NCBI GenBank assembly: GCA_963708725.1 | Contig: CAVPTL010000010.1 | Coordinates: 310,001 to 374,000 of the forward strand | Reading direction: 5' to 3' | DNA from: CAVPTL01 sp963708725 | Lineage (GTDB): Bacteria > Actinomycetota > Thermoleophilia > Gaiellales > JAICJC01 | DNA: 64,000 nt | Shown: positions 15,413-23,824 of the stretch, piece by piece | Numbering within the stretch: position 1 is the first letter of the stretch | Layout: each line of letters begins with the position of its first letter | Position numbers and translations under genes: made by a program | The notes under the pieces: generated by a model | What the model saw: the letters and a program-made list of their open reading frames with translations, nothing else | What the model was told of the DNA's origin: nothing | Database searches by the model: none

Positions 15413-16252
15413 TCAGCCGATAACGCGACGCGTGAAGTTCTTGATCCCCAGCCACAGGAACAACGCGCAGAAGCCGATCAGCGCCGGGTACACCGCCCAC
15501 AGCGACATGTGATTCGAGGAGGTCAGAGCCGCGCGAAAGCCTTCGTTGATGTAGATCAGCGGGTTGACCAGCACCAGGATCTGGAGCCAGTGAAAACCGT
15601 CGATCGTGACCGGCGCCAGCGACGTCCACGAGTAGTAGGTGCCGCCGAGGAACGTCAACGGCAGGATGATGATCCCAAACAGCAGCGGCACCGATCGAGG
15701 GTCGAAGATGGTGCCGAACGTGAGCCCGAGTGCCGAGGTGGTGACGCACGCCAGCGGGAGGATGGTGAGCAGCACGAACCAGTGCACCTGAAGGTTGATG
15801 TGGATCGAGCTGGCGTGCACGACCGACGCGATCGGGAACACGATCACAGCGGCCAGCAGGCCCTGAAGCGCGCCATACAGCACCTTTTCGAGCGCGACGA
15901 ACGCCACCGGCATCGGTGCCAGCACGCGGTCCTCGATCTCACGCGTGTAGCCAAACTCCTGCACCATGGGCAGGGCGACGGCCTGGATCCCCTGGAACAT
16001 GATCGAAAGCCCCACCACCCCGGCCACGAGGATCGTCGCAAACTCAGACTCGGCGGCCGGTCCGCCGCCGCCGCCGACTCCCGTACCGATCGTGGGGAAC
16101 ACGTACAGAAAGACGAAGCAGAGGAGCAGTGGCTGCACGATGGTGCGCGGAACGAACTGCTTCATGTTCTTGCGCAGCACCACGAGGTCACGCAGCAGAA
16201 GCGCGCCGAACGCGATCCGGCTGGAGTGCGCGGTGGAACGAGTTTCGAACAT
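15413..16252 (-). CDS. ABC-2 type transporter permease
   Basis: A 279-aa membrane protein of the ABC-2 family with about six membrane segments (PLLLCFVFLYVFPTIG, ATILVAGVVGLSIMFQG, LLAAVIVFPIASVV, FVLLTILPLACVTTSALGL, VPLLFGIIILPLTFLGG, VYPALIGFCALFLWLGI). The cytoplasmic motif EFGYTREIEDRVLAPMP is typical of DrrB/NodJ-like exporters. The start codon overlaps the stop of the ATPase gene (TGATG), so the two form one exporter, probably for a drug, lipid or polysaccharide. The gene lies convergent to the alcohol dehydrogenase with 12 nt between them. Confidence 0.9.
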   Translation of the reverse strand: MFETRSTAHSSRIAFGALLLRDLVVLRKNMKQFVPRTIVQPLLLCFVFLYVFPTIGTGVGGGGGPAAESEFATILVAGVVGLSIMFQGIQAVALPMVQEFGYTREIEDRVLAPMPVAFVALEKVLYGALQGLLAAVIVFPIASVVHASSIHINLQVHWFVLLTILPLACVTTSALGLTFGTIFDPRSVPLLFGIIILPLTFLGGTYYSWTSLAPVTIDGFHWLQILVLVNPLIYINEGFRAALTSSNHMSLWAVYPALIGFCALFLWLGIKNFTRRVIG

Positions 16253-17220
16253 CAGTCGCGCAGCTCCTTGCCGGTCAGCTGGATGAACACGTTTTCGAGC
16301 GTGGGCGGCGCCACCTGCACGTCGCGCACGTCGAAGCCTGCGTCTTCGGCGGCCGAGATCACCCGGATCAGCACCCGGTCGGTACCGCGCACCGCGAGCT
16401 GCACCGAGCCCTCGAGCGTGGTCGCCGAGTCGACGCCTTGAACGGTGGCTTCAAGGCTCCGCGCCAGCGCATCGAGGTCGCCGTCGGCGGTCACGGTGAC
16501 GATCGTGTCGGCCCCCACCGACTGCTTGAGCTCCTCGGGGGTGTCGAGTGACAGGATCTTGCCGTGATCCATGATGCCGATGCGATCGCACAGCTGGTCG
16601 GCCTCGTCCATGTTGTGGGTGGTCAAAACCACCGTCTGGCCGCTCTCGTGGAGGCTCTCGACGATCTCCCAGAGACCGATCCGGCTCTGGGGATCGAGGC
16701 CGGCGGTGGGCTCGTCCAGAAACAGGATGGCGGGCCGGTGGAGCACCGCGCGGGCGACCATCAGCCGCTGCGCCAGGCCTCCCGAGAGCGCCATCACCGG
16801 CGCCTTGGCTCGTTCGCTCAGGTGGAACATCACCAGCAGCTCGTCGGCGGCGGTTCGCGCGGCGGCGGCGCTCATACCGAAGAACCGGCCGTGGAAATAG
16901 AGGTTCTCCCACACGGTCAGCGACCGATCGAGGGTGTTTGTCTGCGACACCACCCCGATCAGCTGCTTTGCGATCGCCGGCTGCTTGACCACGTCGACGC
17001 CACCCACAAATGCCTGGCCCGCGGTCGGGATCACCCGGGTCGTGAGCATGCTGGCCGTGGTGGTCTTGCCCGCCCCGTTCGGCCCGAGTAGTCCGAAAAT
17101 CTCCCCGCGGTACACCGTCAGATTCAGCTGGTCGACCGCCGCCACGTCGCCCGTGTAGATCTTGGTCAGATCAACCGTTTGAATGACGGCTTCAAGGCCA
17201 TGGTCGGAGTCGTCGGGCAC
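16252..17220 (-). CDS. ABC-2 transporter ATP-binding protein (DrrA-like)
   Basis: A 322-aa ATPase. Walker A is GPNGAGKTTT (about 45-54), Q-loop VVSQTNTLD, signature variant LSGGLAQR (about 145), Walker B ILFLDEPTAGLDP and switch His in LTTHNMDEAD. A C-terminal 95-residue extension (TIVTVTADGDLDALARSL onward) is the type seen in DrrA/NodI-like daunorubicin-resistance exporters. The GTG start has no clear ribosome site, so it may be leaderless or begin slightly downstream. It pairs with the overlapping permease gene. Confidence 0.92.
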   Translation of the reverse strand: MPDDSDHGLEAVIQTVDLTKIYTGDVAAVDQLNLTVYRGEIFGLLGPNGAGKTTTASMLTTRVIPTAGQAFVGGVDVVKQPAIAKQLIGVVSQTNTLDRSLTVWENLYFHGRFFGMSAAAARTAADELLVMFHLSERAKAPVMALSGGLAQRLMVARAVLHRPAILFLDEPTAGLDPQSRIGLWEIVESLHESGQTVVLTTHNMDEADQLCDRIGIMDHGKILSLDTPEELKQSVGADTIVTVTADGDLDALARSLEATVQGVDSATTLEGSVQLAVRGTDRVLIRVISAAEDAGFDVRDVQVAPPTLENVFIQLTGKELRD

Positions 17221-17261
17221 GGCCGGTCACGATAGCGGGACGTCGGCCGTGCCCCGTGCAC

Positions 17262-17553
17262 TCAGAGCTGCGCGACGACGGGAATCGAAGCCACCAACGG
17301 GAGCACATCTCGCCACCGAAACGCGGCGTCGTCCTTCGTCACCTGTCCGAACCACACGTTTACCCGACCGTCGGCGTAGACAACGCGCGATCCGCGAGGT
17401 CACCGTGCCTTCGCAGCGGATAACCACATCCGAGCCATCGGCCGTGAGACCAAAACGGCCGGGAACAGCTCGCTGCAGCGCCTCGACCATCGCGGCAGCA
17501 AGGCTCGCCGGACTGCTTCCATCGTGATCGCGGTGCTCGGCACGGCGGGGCAC
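17262..17553 (-). pseudogene. Small unknown gene interrupted by an apparent +1 frameshift
   Basis: Two adjacent frames on the minus strand together read as one sensible protein of about 97 aa. The first part is from GTG 17553 (MPRRAEHRDHDG ... MVEALQRAVPGRFGLTADG, then DVVIRCEGTV). The second part is in the next frame (RVVYADGRVNVWFGQV, TKDDAAFRWRDVLPLVASI, PVVAQL and a TGA). The span is 292 nt, one base more than a whole number of codons, so a single extra base between about 17381 and 17399 explains it. Without correction the first frame runs on into implausible Arg-rich sequence. No family recognised; it is divergent from the SDR gene. Confidence 0.6.
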
Positions 17554-17567
17554 GAAGCCCAAGACAG

Positions 17568-17584
17568 TAGTCAAGGATTGACTA
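17568..17584. promoter_or_regulatory. Perfect 17-nt inverted repeat between divergent genes
   Basis: TAGTCAA-GGA-TTGACTA is a perfect palindrome with 7-bp arms. It lies 34 nt upstream of the SDR start and 15 nt upstream of the frameshifted small gene. It looks like an operator for a dimeric regulator; none is encoded next to it. Confidence 0.55.
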
Positions 17585-17617
17585 TGGTGGGCATCTCTAC
17601 CCCGACGGAGGTGCTCC

Positions 17618-18406
17618 ATGAGCGTGACTGAAGGATTTCCACGGCGGCTCGTCGGCCGGGTCGGGCTCGTGACGGGTGCCGGTGGCTCGATCGGGCGCGC
17701 CAGCGCCGTCCGGCTCGCCCGCGAGGGGGCATCGGTGGCCGTCTGCGACGTACGCCTGGCGACGGCACAGCAGACGGTCGAGATCCTCGAAGCGGAAGGC
17801 CACACTGCGCTGGCGGTCGAATGCGACGTCCGCGACGAGGCCAGCGTCAACGCGATGGTCGCGGCGGTCATCGAGCGATTCGGGCGGATCGACATGCTGC
17901 ATAACAACGCCGGGGTGCTGATTCCGGGCTCGGCCCTGACGCAGCGAATCGAGGACTGGGATCTCCACTTTGCGGTCAACGTGAAGGGGGTGCTGCTGGT
18001 GTCGCGGGCTGTGATCCCCCACATGCAGCGCCAGGGCGGCGGCGGGATCGTGAACACGGGATCGACCGCTTCACTCGTGGGTGAGCCGAACCTGGTCGCC
18101 TACGACTCCACCAAGGGCGCGGTGCTGCAGCTCACCCGCCAGATGGCAATCGACTTCGCCAAGGACAACATTCGCGTCAACTGCGTGTGCCCCGGCTGGA
18201 TCGACACCGGCTTCAACGATCCGATCTTCGACGCCGACGGCCTGAGCGCCGAGGACATTGACAAACTGGTCGCCGAGGCGATTCCCCTCGGCCGTCAGGG
18301 AATCGCCGAGGACGTGGCCCCTGCGGTGGCGTTCCTGTTCTCGGACGATGCGTCGTACATCACCGGCCACCCGCTGGTAATCGACGGCGGGTTCGTCGTC
18401 CAGTAG
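17618..18406 (+). CDS. Short-chain dehydrogenase/reductase
   Basis: A 262-aa classical SDR. The NAD(P)-binding motif is TGAGGSIG (about 19-26), the structural NNAG lies in HNNAGVLIPG (about 94), and the catalytic set is Ser (TGSTASLVGE), Tyr-x3-Lys (YDSTK, about 162-166). PGWIDTGF and the C-terminal GHPLVIDGG are standard. The substrate is unknown; Asp in VCDVR after strand 2 suggests NAD preference. GGAGG 6 nt before the ATG supports the start. It is convergent with the substrate-binding lipoprotein gene, with 2 nt between them. Confidence 0.9.
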   Translation: MSVTEGFPRRLVGRVGLVTGAGGSIGRASAVRLAREGASVAVCDVRLATAQQTVEILEAEGHTALAVECDVRDEASVNAMVAAVIERFGRIDMLHNNAGVLIPGSALTQRIEDWDLHFAVNVKGVLLVSRAVIPHMQRQGGGGIVNTGSTASLVGEPNLVAYDSTKGAVLQLTRQMAIDFAKDNIRVNCVCPGWIDTGFNDPIFDADGLSAEDIDKLVAEAIPLGRQGIAEDVAPAVAFLFSDDASYITGHPLVIDGGFVVQ

Positions 18407-18408
18407 CG

Positions 18409-19362
18409 TCAGCTGACGCGCTGGTCGAGCGACGCGACATCAAAGCCACGGGCCTCGCTGGCGAAGTCATGATGAAAGTACTGCAGTGACAGCCGTTTCA
18501 GCACACCGCGCGCCTGCAGCTGGTTGATGATCGAGTTGACCTTGTTGAAGAACCCGGTCTCGGTGAGGCCAGAGGAGCGGTCGATCGCGCCTGAGAGGTA
18601 GGCGACGTACTGATTGCTACCGACCGGGCGAAGCGTCTCCCCTTCGGCGATCGCCTTCGCCCCAACCGCGACTCCGCACAGAAACGCGTCGAGCTTCCCG
18701 CGCGCGACGTCACGCAGTCCGTGGCTTTCGAGGTCGTAGCCGACGAACGTCCCGTGCTTGGCCTCGAAGTTCACGGTTTGGCCGGGCGCGTCGAGCGTGC
18801 CCTGGATGTACGACTCGGCAAAACAGCCGACGCATCCTCCCAGACGCTTGTGGGAGAGCTGGGATACCTTCGTGACCGGAGAGTTCTTGCGAACGAAGAA
18901 TCGTTCCGCTTCCGCCGAGTACGGCTGGGTGAAGTAGAGACCCTTCATTCGCTCGCGGGTGATGCCCATCGACGCGATTGCGATATCCCAGCGGTCACCC
19001 CAATTGCCACTGATCATCTGACTCCAGGTGGGAGCGATGAAGCATGGCTCGACGTGAAGCGCGCGGGCGACCAGCTTGCTGGTGTCGGCGTCATAGCCTG
19101 CCATCTGGTTGCCCGTCATCTGGTCGGCGGCGCATTTCGTCGTGGACAGCCTCTTTGCTCCAGGGATGCGGTACGACTGGGGTGCGTAATCGGGGTCGGT
19201 GGCGAGCACGAGAGTGCCGCGCGAGAGGACCTGTGCGAGCTTGTCGGCGGTGGGATCTCCCACTGACGGCGCTTGCGTACCCGCCGCGGCACCTCCACAG
19301 CCGCTCGTGAGGACCATCAGCAACGCAAGGACGATTGATCGAGGCTGCGTCACTGTTCCCAT
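18409..19362 (-). CDS. Periplasmic-type amino-acid-like substrate-binding lipoprotein (SBP family 3)
   Basis: A 317-aa solute-binding protein with a lipoprotein signal (LALLMVLTSGCGG, lipid-anchored Cys about 22). The core has GTLVLATDPDYAPQSY, GYDADTSKLVARAL, DIAIASMGITRERMKGLYFTQPY and KRLGGCVGCFAESY, which follow the bacterial extracellular family 3 fold for polar amino acids or other small polar solutes. No ABC permease is beside it, so it is an orphan binding protein, perhaps serving a transporter elsewhere. Next upstream is the broken APC permease. Confidence 0.85.
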   Translation of the reverse strand: MGTVTQPRSIVLALLMVLTSGCGGAAAGTQAPSVGDPTADKLAQVLSRGTLVLATDPDYAPQSYRIPGAKRLSTTKCAADQMTGNQMAGYDADTSKLVARALHVEPCFIAPTWSQMISGNWGDRWDIAIASMGITRERMKGLYFTQPYSAEAERFFVRKNSPVTKVSQLSHKRLGGCVGCFAESYIQGTLDAPGQTVNFEAKHGTFVGYDLESHGLRDVARGKLDAFLCGVAVGAKAIAEGETLRPVGSNQYVAYLSGAIDRSSGLTETGFFNKVNSIINQLQARGVLKRLSLQYFHHDFASEARGFDVASLDQRVS

Positions 19363-19429
19363 GTTGGACGCAGCCTACTTCACACGTTGCGAGTGGAGCA
19401 ATCTGCCCGTCCCCGCGATCGAAGCGGTA

Positions 19430-21170
19430 CTAGCCCGTACCCGGGTCGTCGCCCTGGTCGCGCAACTCACGTTCCTGATCGCGCTCCAGATCCTTCGCCG
19501 ATTCGACGTCCTCGGGGCCCATCCCAGGTGGGAGGTTCGAGAGGTCGGGGGCAACGACGGTCGCCTGCGATTTCGAGTCGGGCAGCCCAAAGGTCGGGAC
19601 GACCGACCCCGACGCCTGCACCAGCACGAGTTCGCTGTAGGACTTACGCGGAAGCGTCTCTCCCCGGAAGTAGGCGGGTGCGATCGCGCGCCAGATCAGC
19701 ATCAAAACGACACCCAACAGGAGCACCCCGATACCGAGGGCGAACACGCCGCCGACGGCGTAGCTCGTGCCGGGGAAGGTCACCGACGTGTAGCCGTAGT
19801 TGGGATCGATGTACTGGCTGGCGGCGTACACGAACAGGACCAGCAGCATGATTCCGCCGAGCAGCGGAATCACCCGCCGCGACATCGACTGGCGAAAGGT
19901 CAGCGGGACGTTGCGGTAGAACCAGAAACACGCAAAGCCGGTGAGACCGTAATAGAACGCGATCATCAGCCCCAGGGAGCCGATCGAGTCGTTCAGGACG
20001 TTGCCACTGACCGAGGTCAGCACCACGTAGAACACGACCGAAGCCGCCCCCATCCCCCACGTCGACCAGGTGGGGGTCAGGTACTTGGGGTGGATCCGGG
20101 CGAAGATCTGCGGTGCAGCCTTGAAGGCGGCCATCGAGAGCGTGGTGCGCGCCGTCGGCAGGATGGTCGTGAGTGTCGAGGCCATCGAGCTGGTCATGAC
20201 CATGAACAGCAGGAGCTTCACAAGCGTTGAGCCGGCGATCCCCGTGCCAAAGATGCTGGTGCCCAGCACGCTCAGCACGTCGTCCGAGTTGGCGGGGTTG
20301 CCGAGACCGATGCCATGGACACCGTCGCCTGCCCAGGCCTGCGCGCCAAGGGTCACGATCACGTAGGTCATCAGCAAGCAAGACGGTCGAGATCACCGCG
20401 GCCCGGCCAGGCGTATGTGCCGCGTCGGCGGTCTCCTCGTTACAGGCGACAGCCGTATCCCAGCCCCAGTAGATGAACACCGCGGCGAGGATTCCCGCCG
20501 CGAACACCCCCGGCGACGAGATATCAAAGGGGTTGAACCACGACAGGCTGATGCGATGCGATTCCGGCACCCCGTTGCCGGAGTACACCTTCACCAGCGC
20601 CGTGCCTGCCAGCAGGCCGAGGATGACCACCTCGATGCCCAGCAGCAGATACTGGAGCTTGGCCGAGATCTCGATCCCGATCCACGAGATGTAGGTCATG
20701 ACGATGATCCAGGTGATCCCTGCCACCGTCACCCACAGGTTGGACGTCGCCAGGCTGTCGGCCCCAACCAGCAGGTAGCCGTAGGAACCGGCGATCTGGG
20801 CGAGGTTTGCCATCACGATCACGTCTGCGGCGAAGATGCCCCAGCCACCCATCCAGCCCCACGACGCGCCAAACGCCCGCGCCGCCCAGGTGAACGTCGT
20901 GCCACAGTCGGGCTCGGCCTCGTTCAACTCCTTGTAGGCGACCGCGATCATGTACATCGGAACGAACGCGAGCAGCATGATGATCGGTGACTGCAACGCC
21001 ACCGTCGCCACCACGAACCCGAGCGCCGATGCGAGGCTGTAGGCGGGGGCGGTCGACGCCATCCCCATGACGATGCTCGACATCAATCCCAGCGAGCCGC
21101 CGCGCAGGCCCTTCTCGCCTGGGGCTGTGCCGTGAATCTGTGAGTCGCCTGTGACGTCTGCCGTCGCCAT
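19430..21170 (-). pseudogene. APC-family amino acid permease split by a 4-bp duplication
   Basis: Two frames encode one APC-superfamily permease of about 580 aa. The N-terminal part starts at the ATG at 21170 (GLRGGSLGLMSSIVMGMAST onward) and runs through helices 1-6 to AAVISTVLL. The next frame continues with MTYVIVTLGAQAWAGDG and the remaining helices to the end. The break coincides with a tandem TTGC-TTGC on the minus strand (20381-20374); removing one copy gives an uninterrupted STVLLMTYVIVTLG. So either the gene is inactivated by a slippage-type duplication or the assembly has an error. As read, the first frame ends in non-membrane, Arg-rich sequence. Confidence 0.85.
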
Positions 21171-21335
21171 CGGCGGCGATCGTACAGCAACATCGCCGGC
21201 AATGGGCGAAACGGCAATGTGATCTGCGTCGCAAATGCGTGGCCGGGGTCAAACCGATGCCCGCGAGCGTTGGTACCTGGGAGTGGTCTGAATTGGCCGG
21301 GTGAAGACCCTCAATGGCCACTCAAAGGAGCAAAA

Positions 21336-21917
21336 ATGCTGTGGATTCGACGCGCAATTATGTCAGCCGGACTCTGCCTCGGGGTGCTGGCGCTGGCCGG
21401 CTGTGGGATGTCGTCCTCCTCGAGTTCGAGTACGAGCTCGGCCGCCGCGACGGGGACCGGAACGACCTCGGGGACGGCCGCGCCGGCGGTATTGAGCGTC
21501 GCCCAGAACTCGAGCCTTCATCATGCGATCCTGGTGAACACCAAGGGCATGACCGTGTATTACCTCACGGGTGAGACCGCGAGCCACCTGTTGTGCACCT
21601 CGAAGGCGTGCCTCAAGTTCTGGCCGCCCGTCGACCTCCCCTCAGGTGCCACCACGCCAGCGGCCATCAAGGGCGTCGCGATGTCAAAACTCGGAACGGT
21701 CAAGCGTGACGGCAAGCTGCAGGTGACCTACAACGGCTGGCCGCTGTACACGTTTGCCGGCGACACGGCCGCCGGTCAGGACAAGGGCGAGAACATCAAG
21801 AGCGACGGCGGTACGTGGCTCGTGATCCAGAGCCCGGCGTCGGCATCGACCACCAGCACGACCGCTCCACCTGCAAGCAGCGGCGGTTCGAGCTCGAGCG
21901 GCGGTGGCTGGAGCTGA
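21336..21917 (+). CDS. Lipoprotein with YxFxxD-type repeats (COG4315-like)
   Basis: A 193-aa secreted lipoprotein. The signal peptide ends in the lipobox LALAGC (Cys about 24), then a Ser/Thr/Ala-rich linker, then two copies of the secreted repeat (GMTVYYLTGETASHLLCTS and WPLYTFAGDTAAGQDKGEN) with CLKFWPPV between. This fits the Lipoprotein_15/COG4315 family, whose function is not settled. The C-terminal tail is Ser/Gly-rich. AAAGGAG 6 nt before the ATG fixes the start; the upstream open frame precedes the signal peptide and is ignored. Confidence 0.88.
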   Translation: MLWIRRAIMSAGLCLGVLALAGCGMSSSSSSSTSSAAATGTGTTSGTAAPAVLSVAQNSSLHHAILVNTKGMTVYYLTGETASHLLCTSKACLKFWPPVDLPSGATTPAAIKGVAMSKLGTVKRDGKLQVTYNGWPLYTFAGDTAAGQDKGENIKSDGGTWLVIQSPASASTTSTTAPPASSGGSSSSGGGWS

Positions 21918-21933
21918 CCGCGCTTCCCACTGG

Positions 21934-23304
21934 CTAGGTCGACGGACGCGGGTCGAAGATGCTCGGCTCCAGGCGCTCGCCGGCGAACAGTCTGGCGAGA
22001 CGGTCTGCCCCGCAGATCGAGGGCAGGAACCCCACGCCGTTGCACCCGAGGTTATAGAGCAACCTTGGGTGCAGCGGATGCCCGCCGACGACCCGGGTTC
22101 CGCCATCGTTGTAGCCCATCAGGCCGTGCCAGTGGTAGTCGTAGCGCTGGCCCGGGAGCCGGGCGGGTTGCGCGTAGGGGCGAACCTCGGCATCCATCAC
22201 CGTGAGCAGCTCGCCGGGGAATTGACCGTCGCGGTCGTAGACCGGCTCGTGGAACGGATACTCCGGCCCTCCCATACAGGCCAGCGTCACGGTGTCGTCG
22301 GCGCGGTCGTAGGTGCGCCGGGTGACGTACACATAGGCAACGGGACCGCCGATCGTGGGATTGCGGATGTAGCTCATCGCTGCGGGAGGCCGCGGCTCAT
22401 CCTCCACGAACGCGGCCATGTATGCGACCCTGCCCACGATCTGTTGATCGGGCGAAAGCAGAATCGGCGCGCCTGCCGAATCGCGGACGGCGTGGTCGAC
22501 AAAACCGTTGGTACAGAGCACAACCTGATCCGCCGCGACTCGGTGATCTCCAGCGTGTACCACGGCGCCACCATCACCAATATCGACACGCGCGACATTC
22601 GTGCAGTCGGCGTACTCGAACCTGTCGGGATGCCGTTCCAGTAAGTACGCGAGCACCTGTTGGGCGAGCGCCCCGCTGTTCGCGCAGCCCGCACGGGCGG
22701 AGAGCACCGCACCGTAACGATCGTCATCGACCTCGAGCAGGGATCGGATCTCGGATTGAGGCACAACCGAGTAGTGCCCGTCGAACTCGGCGGGGATCTT
22801 GGTGAGGAACTCGGCTTGCTCAGAGACCACGCACGTCTGCGCCCGCAAACCGCCGCTGTCGCGGATCACCTTGCTCGCGAGATGCACCTCCAGCTGGTGG
22901 AGGTTGAACATCCCCAGATGTCCGGTGAATCGCTCCAGACGAACCGCTGACCCGGCTTCTGCGACCATGAGGTCGAGCAGTTCATGGGCGTCATCGAAGC
23001 CACGCTGTGCGTCGACCGCCCGCGCTGTGCCGTACTGGTCGGCGATGTCCGAAAGTGGCCGCTCGAAATAGGTCGTGAGCTGACCGGCGTTTCGACCGGT
23101 TGCCCCTCGGGCCACGCGGTCGCGCTCGATCAGCAGCACCCGTTTGGTGGTCGCACGCAGTATGAAGAACGCCGTCGCAACACCCGCGATCCCGGCCCCG
23201 ACCACCACCACGTCGGTCGTCGTCGGTCCCGGCAACGGCCTCGGCGGGCCGTCCTCGGCCATTTGCTCGATCCAGGGCGAGCGGTTCGGCTTGTCGGTGT
23301 ACAC
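21934..23304 (-). CDS. FAD-dependent oxidoreductase of the DAO/glycine-oxidase type
   Basis: A 456-aa flavoprotein. The dinucleotide motif is VVVVGAGIAGVATAF (about 32-46), the ATG region RGATGRNAGQLT binds the pyrophosphate, and the C-terminal HGLMGYNDGGTRVVGGH and NLGCNGVGFLPSICGA are typical of DAO-family amine/amino-acid oxidases. It probably oxidises a secondary amine or D-amino acid, releasing an imine. The start is GTG. It is the last gene of a likely operon with the HpaB-like, HutI-like and RidA genes (82-nt gap after ridA); RidA could clear an imine it makes. Confidence 0.87.
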   Translation of the reverse strand: MYTDKPNRSPWIEQMAEDGPPRPLPGPTTTDVVVVGAGIAGVATAFFILRATTKRVLLIERDRVARGATGRNAGQLTTYFERPLSDIADQYGTARAVDAQRGFDDAHELLDLMVAEAGSAVRLERFTGHLGMFNLHQLEVHLASKVIRDSGGLRAQTCVVSEQAEFLTKIPAEFDGHYSVVPQSEIRSLLEVDDDRYGAVLSARAGCANSGALAQQVLAYLLERHPDRFEYADCTNVARVDIGDGGAVVHAGDHRVAADQVVLCTNGFVDHAVRDSAGAPILLSPDQQIVGRVAYMAAFVEDEPRPPAAMSYIRNPTIGGPVAYVYVTRRTYDRADDTVTLACMGGPEYPFHEPVYDRDGQFPGELLTVMDAEVRPYAQPARLPGQRYDYHWHGLMGYNDGGTRVVGGHPLHPRLLYNLGCNGVGFLPSICGADRLARLFAGERLEPSIFDPRPST

Positions 23305-23386
23305 CGGTCGCCAAGCCTACACCCGAGCGTTTCACCAGCCCGGTCAGCCTACGCTGAGCGAGCGCGCCGCTCAGGCCTCACGGAGC

Positions 23387-23824
23387 TCAACTGCTCGCTG
23401 GGTCGGGAAGGCGGTCAGCCGGAATCACAGCCGTGGCATCGATCTCGACGACCCATTCCGGCCGGGCGAGGCCGTCGATAACCACGCCGGTCGAGCATGG
23501 GAACACACCTTTCATCCAGCGCCCCATCACCTGGTAGACGGTTTCGCGGTAGCGCACATCGGTGAGATAGACGACGATTTTGCAGACGTCCTCCATCCGC
23601 GCGCCGGCCTCTTTGAGAAGCATGTCGATGTTGGCCATAGCCGTGTCGGTCTGCGCTGCGACGTCACCGATCCCGACGGACTCGTTGGTGTCGAGGTCCA
23701 GTCCGACCTGGCCGCGCAGGAACACCATGTTTCCGGCGACGACGGCCTGGCAGAGGTCGTTGTCCAGGTTCTGCTCGGGGTAGGTGTCCTTGGTGTTGAA
23801 CTTCCTGATGCGGGTGTGGCTCAT
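23387..23824 (-). CDS. RidA-family (YjgF/YER057c/UK114) enamine/imine deaminase
   Basis: A 145-aa RidA-like protein. LCQAVVAGNMVFLRGQVGLD, TAMANIDMLLKEAGARMEDV and KIVVYLTDVRYRETVY follow the family core, and the ring Arg/Glu region is near the C-terminal VVEIDATAVIPADR. RidA proteins hydrolyse reactive enamines and imines to carbonyl plus ammonia. The ATG overlaps the stop of the HutI-like gene (ATGA), so a role in the same pathway is likely rather than general housekeeping. Confidence 0.9.
   Translation of the reverse strand: MSHTRIRKFNTKDTYPEQNLDNDLCQAVVAGNMVFLRGQVGLDLDTNESVGIGDVAAQTDTAMANIDMLLKEAGARMEDVCKIVVYLTDVRYRETVYQVMGRWMKGVFPCSTGVVIDGLARPEWVVEIDATAVIPADRLPDPASS

Noticed and set aside
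18409..19362. Treating the family 3 binding protein as part of a complete ABC importer
   Set aside because: No permease or ATPase for it lies in the neighbourhood; the ABC-2 genes at 15.4-17.2 kb are an exporter on the far side of an SDR.
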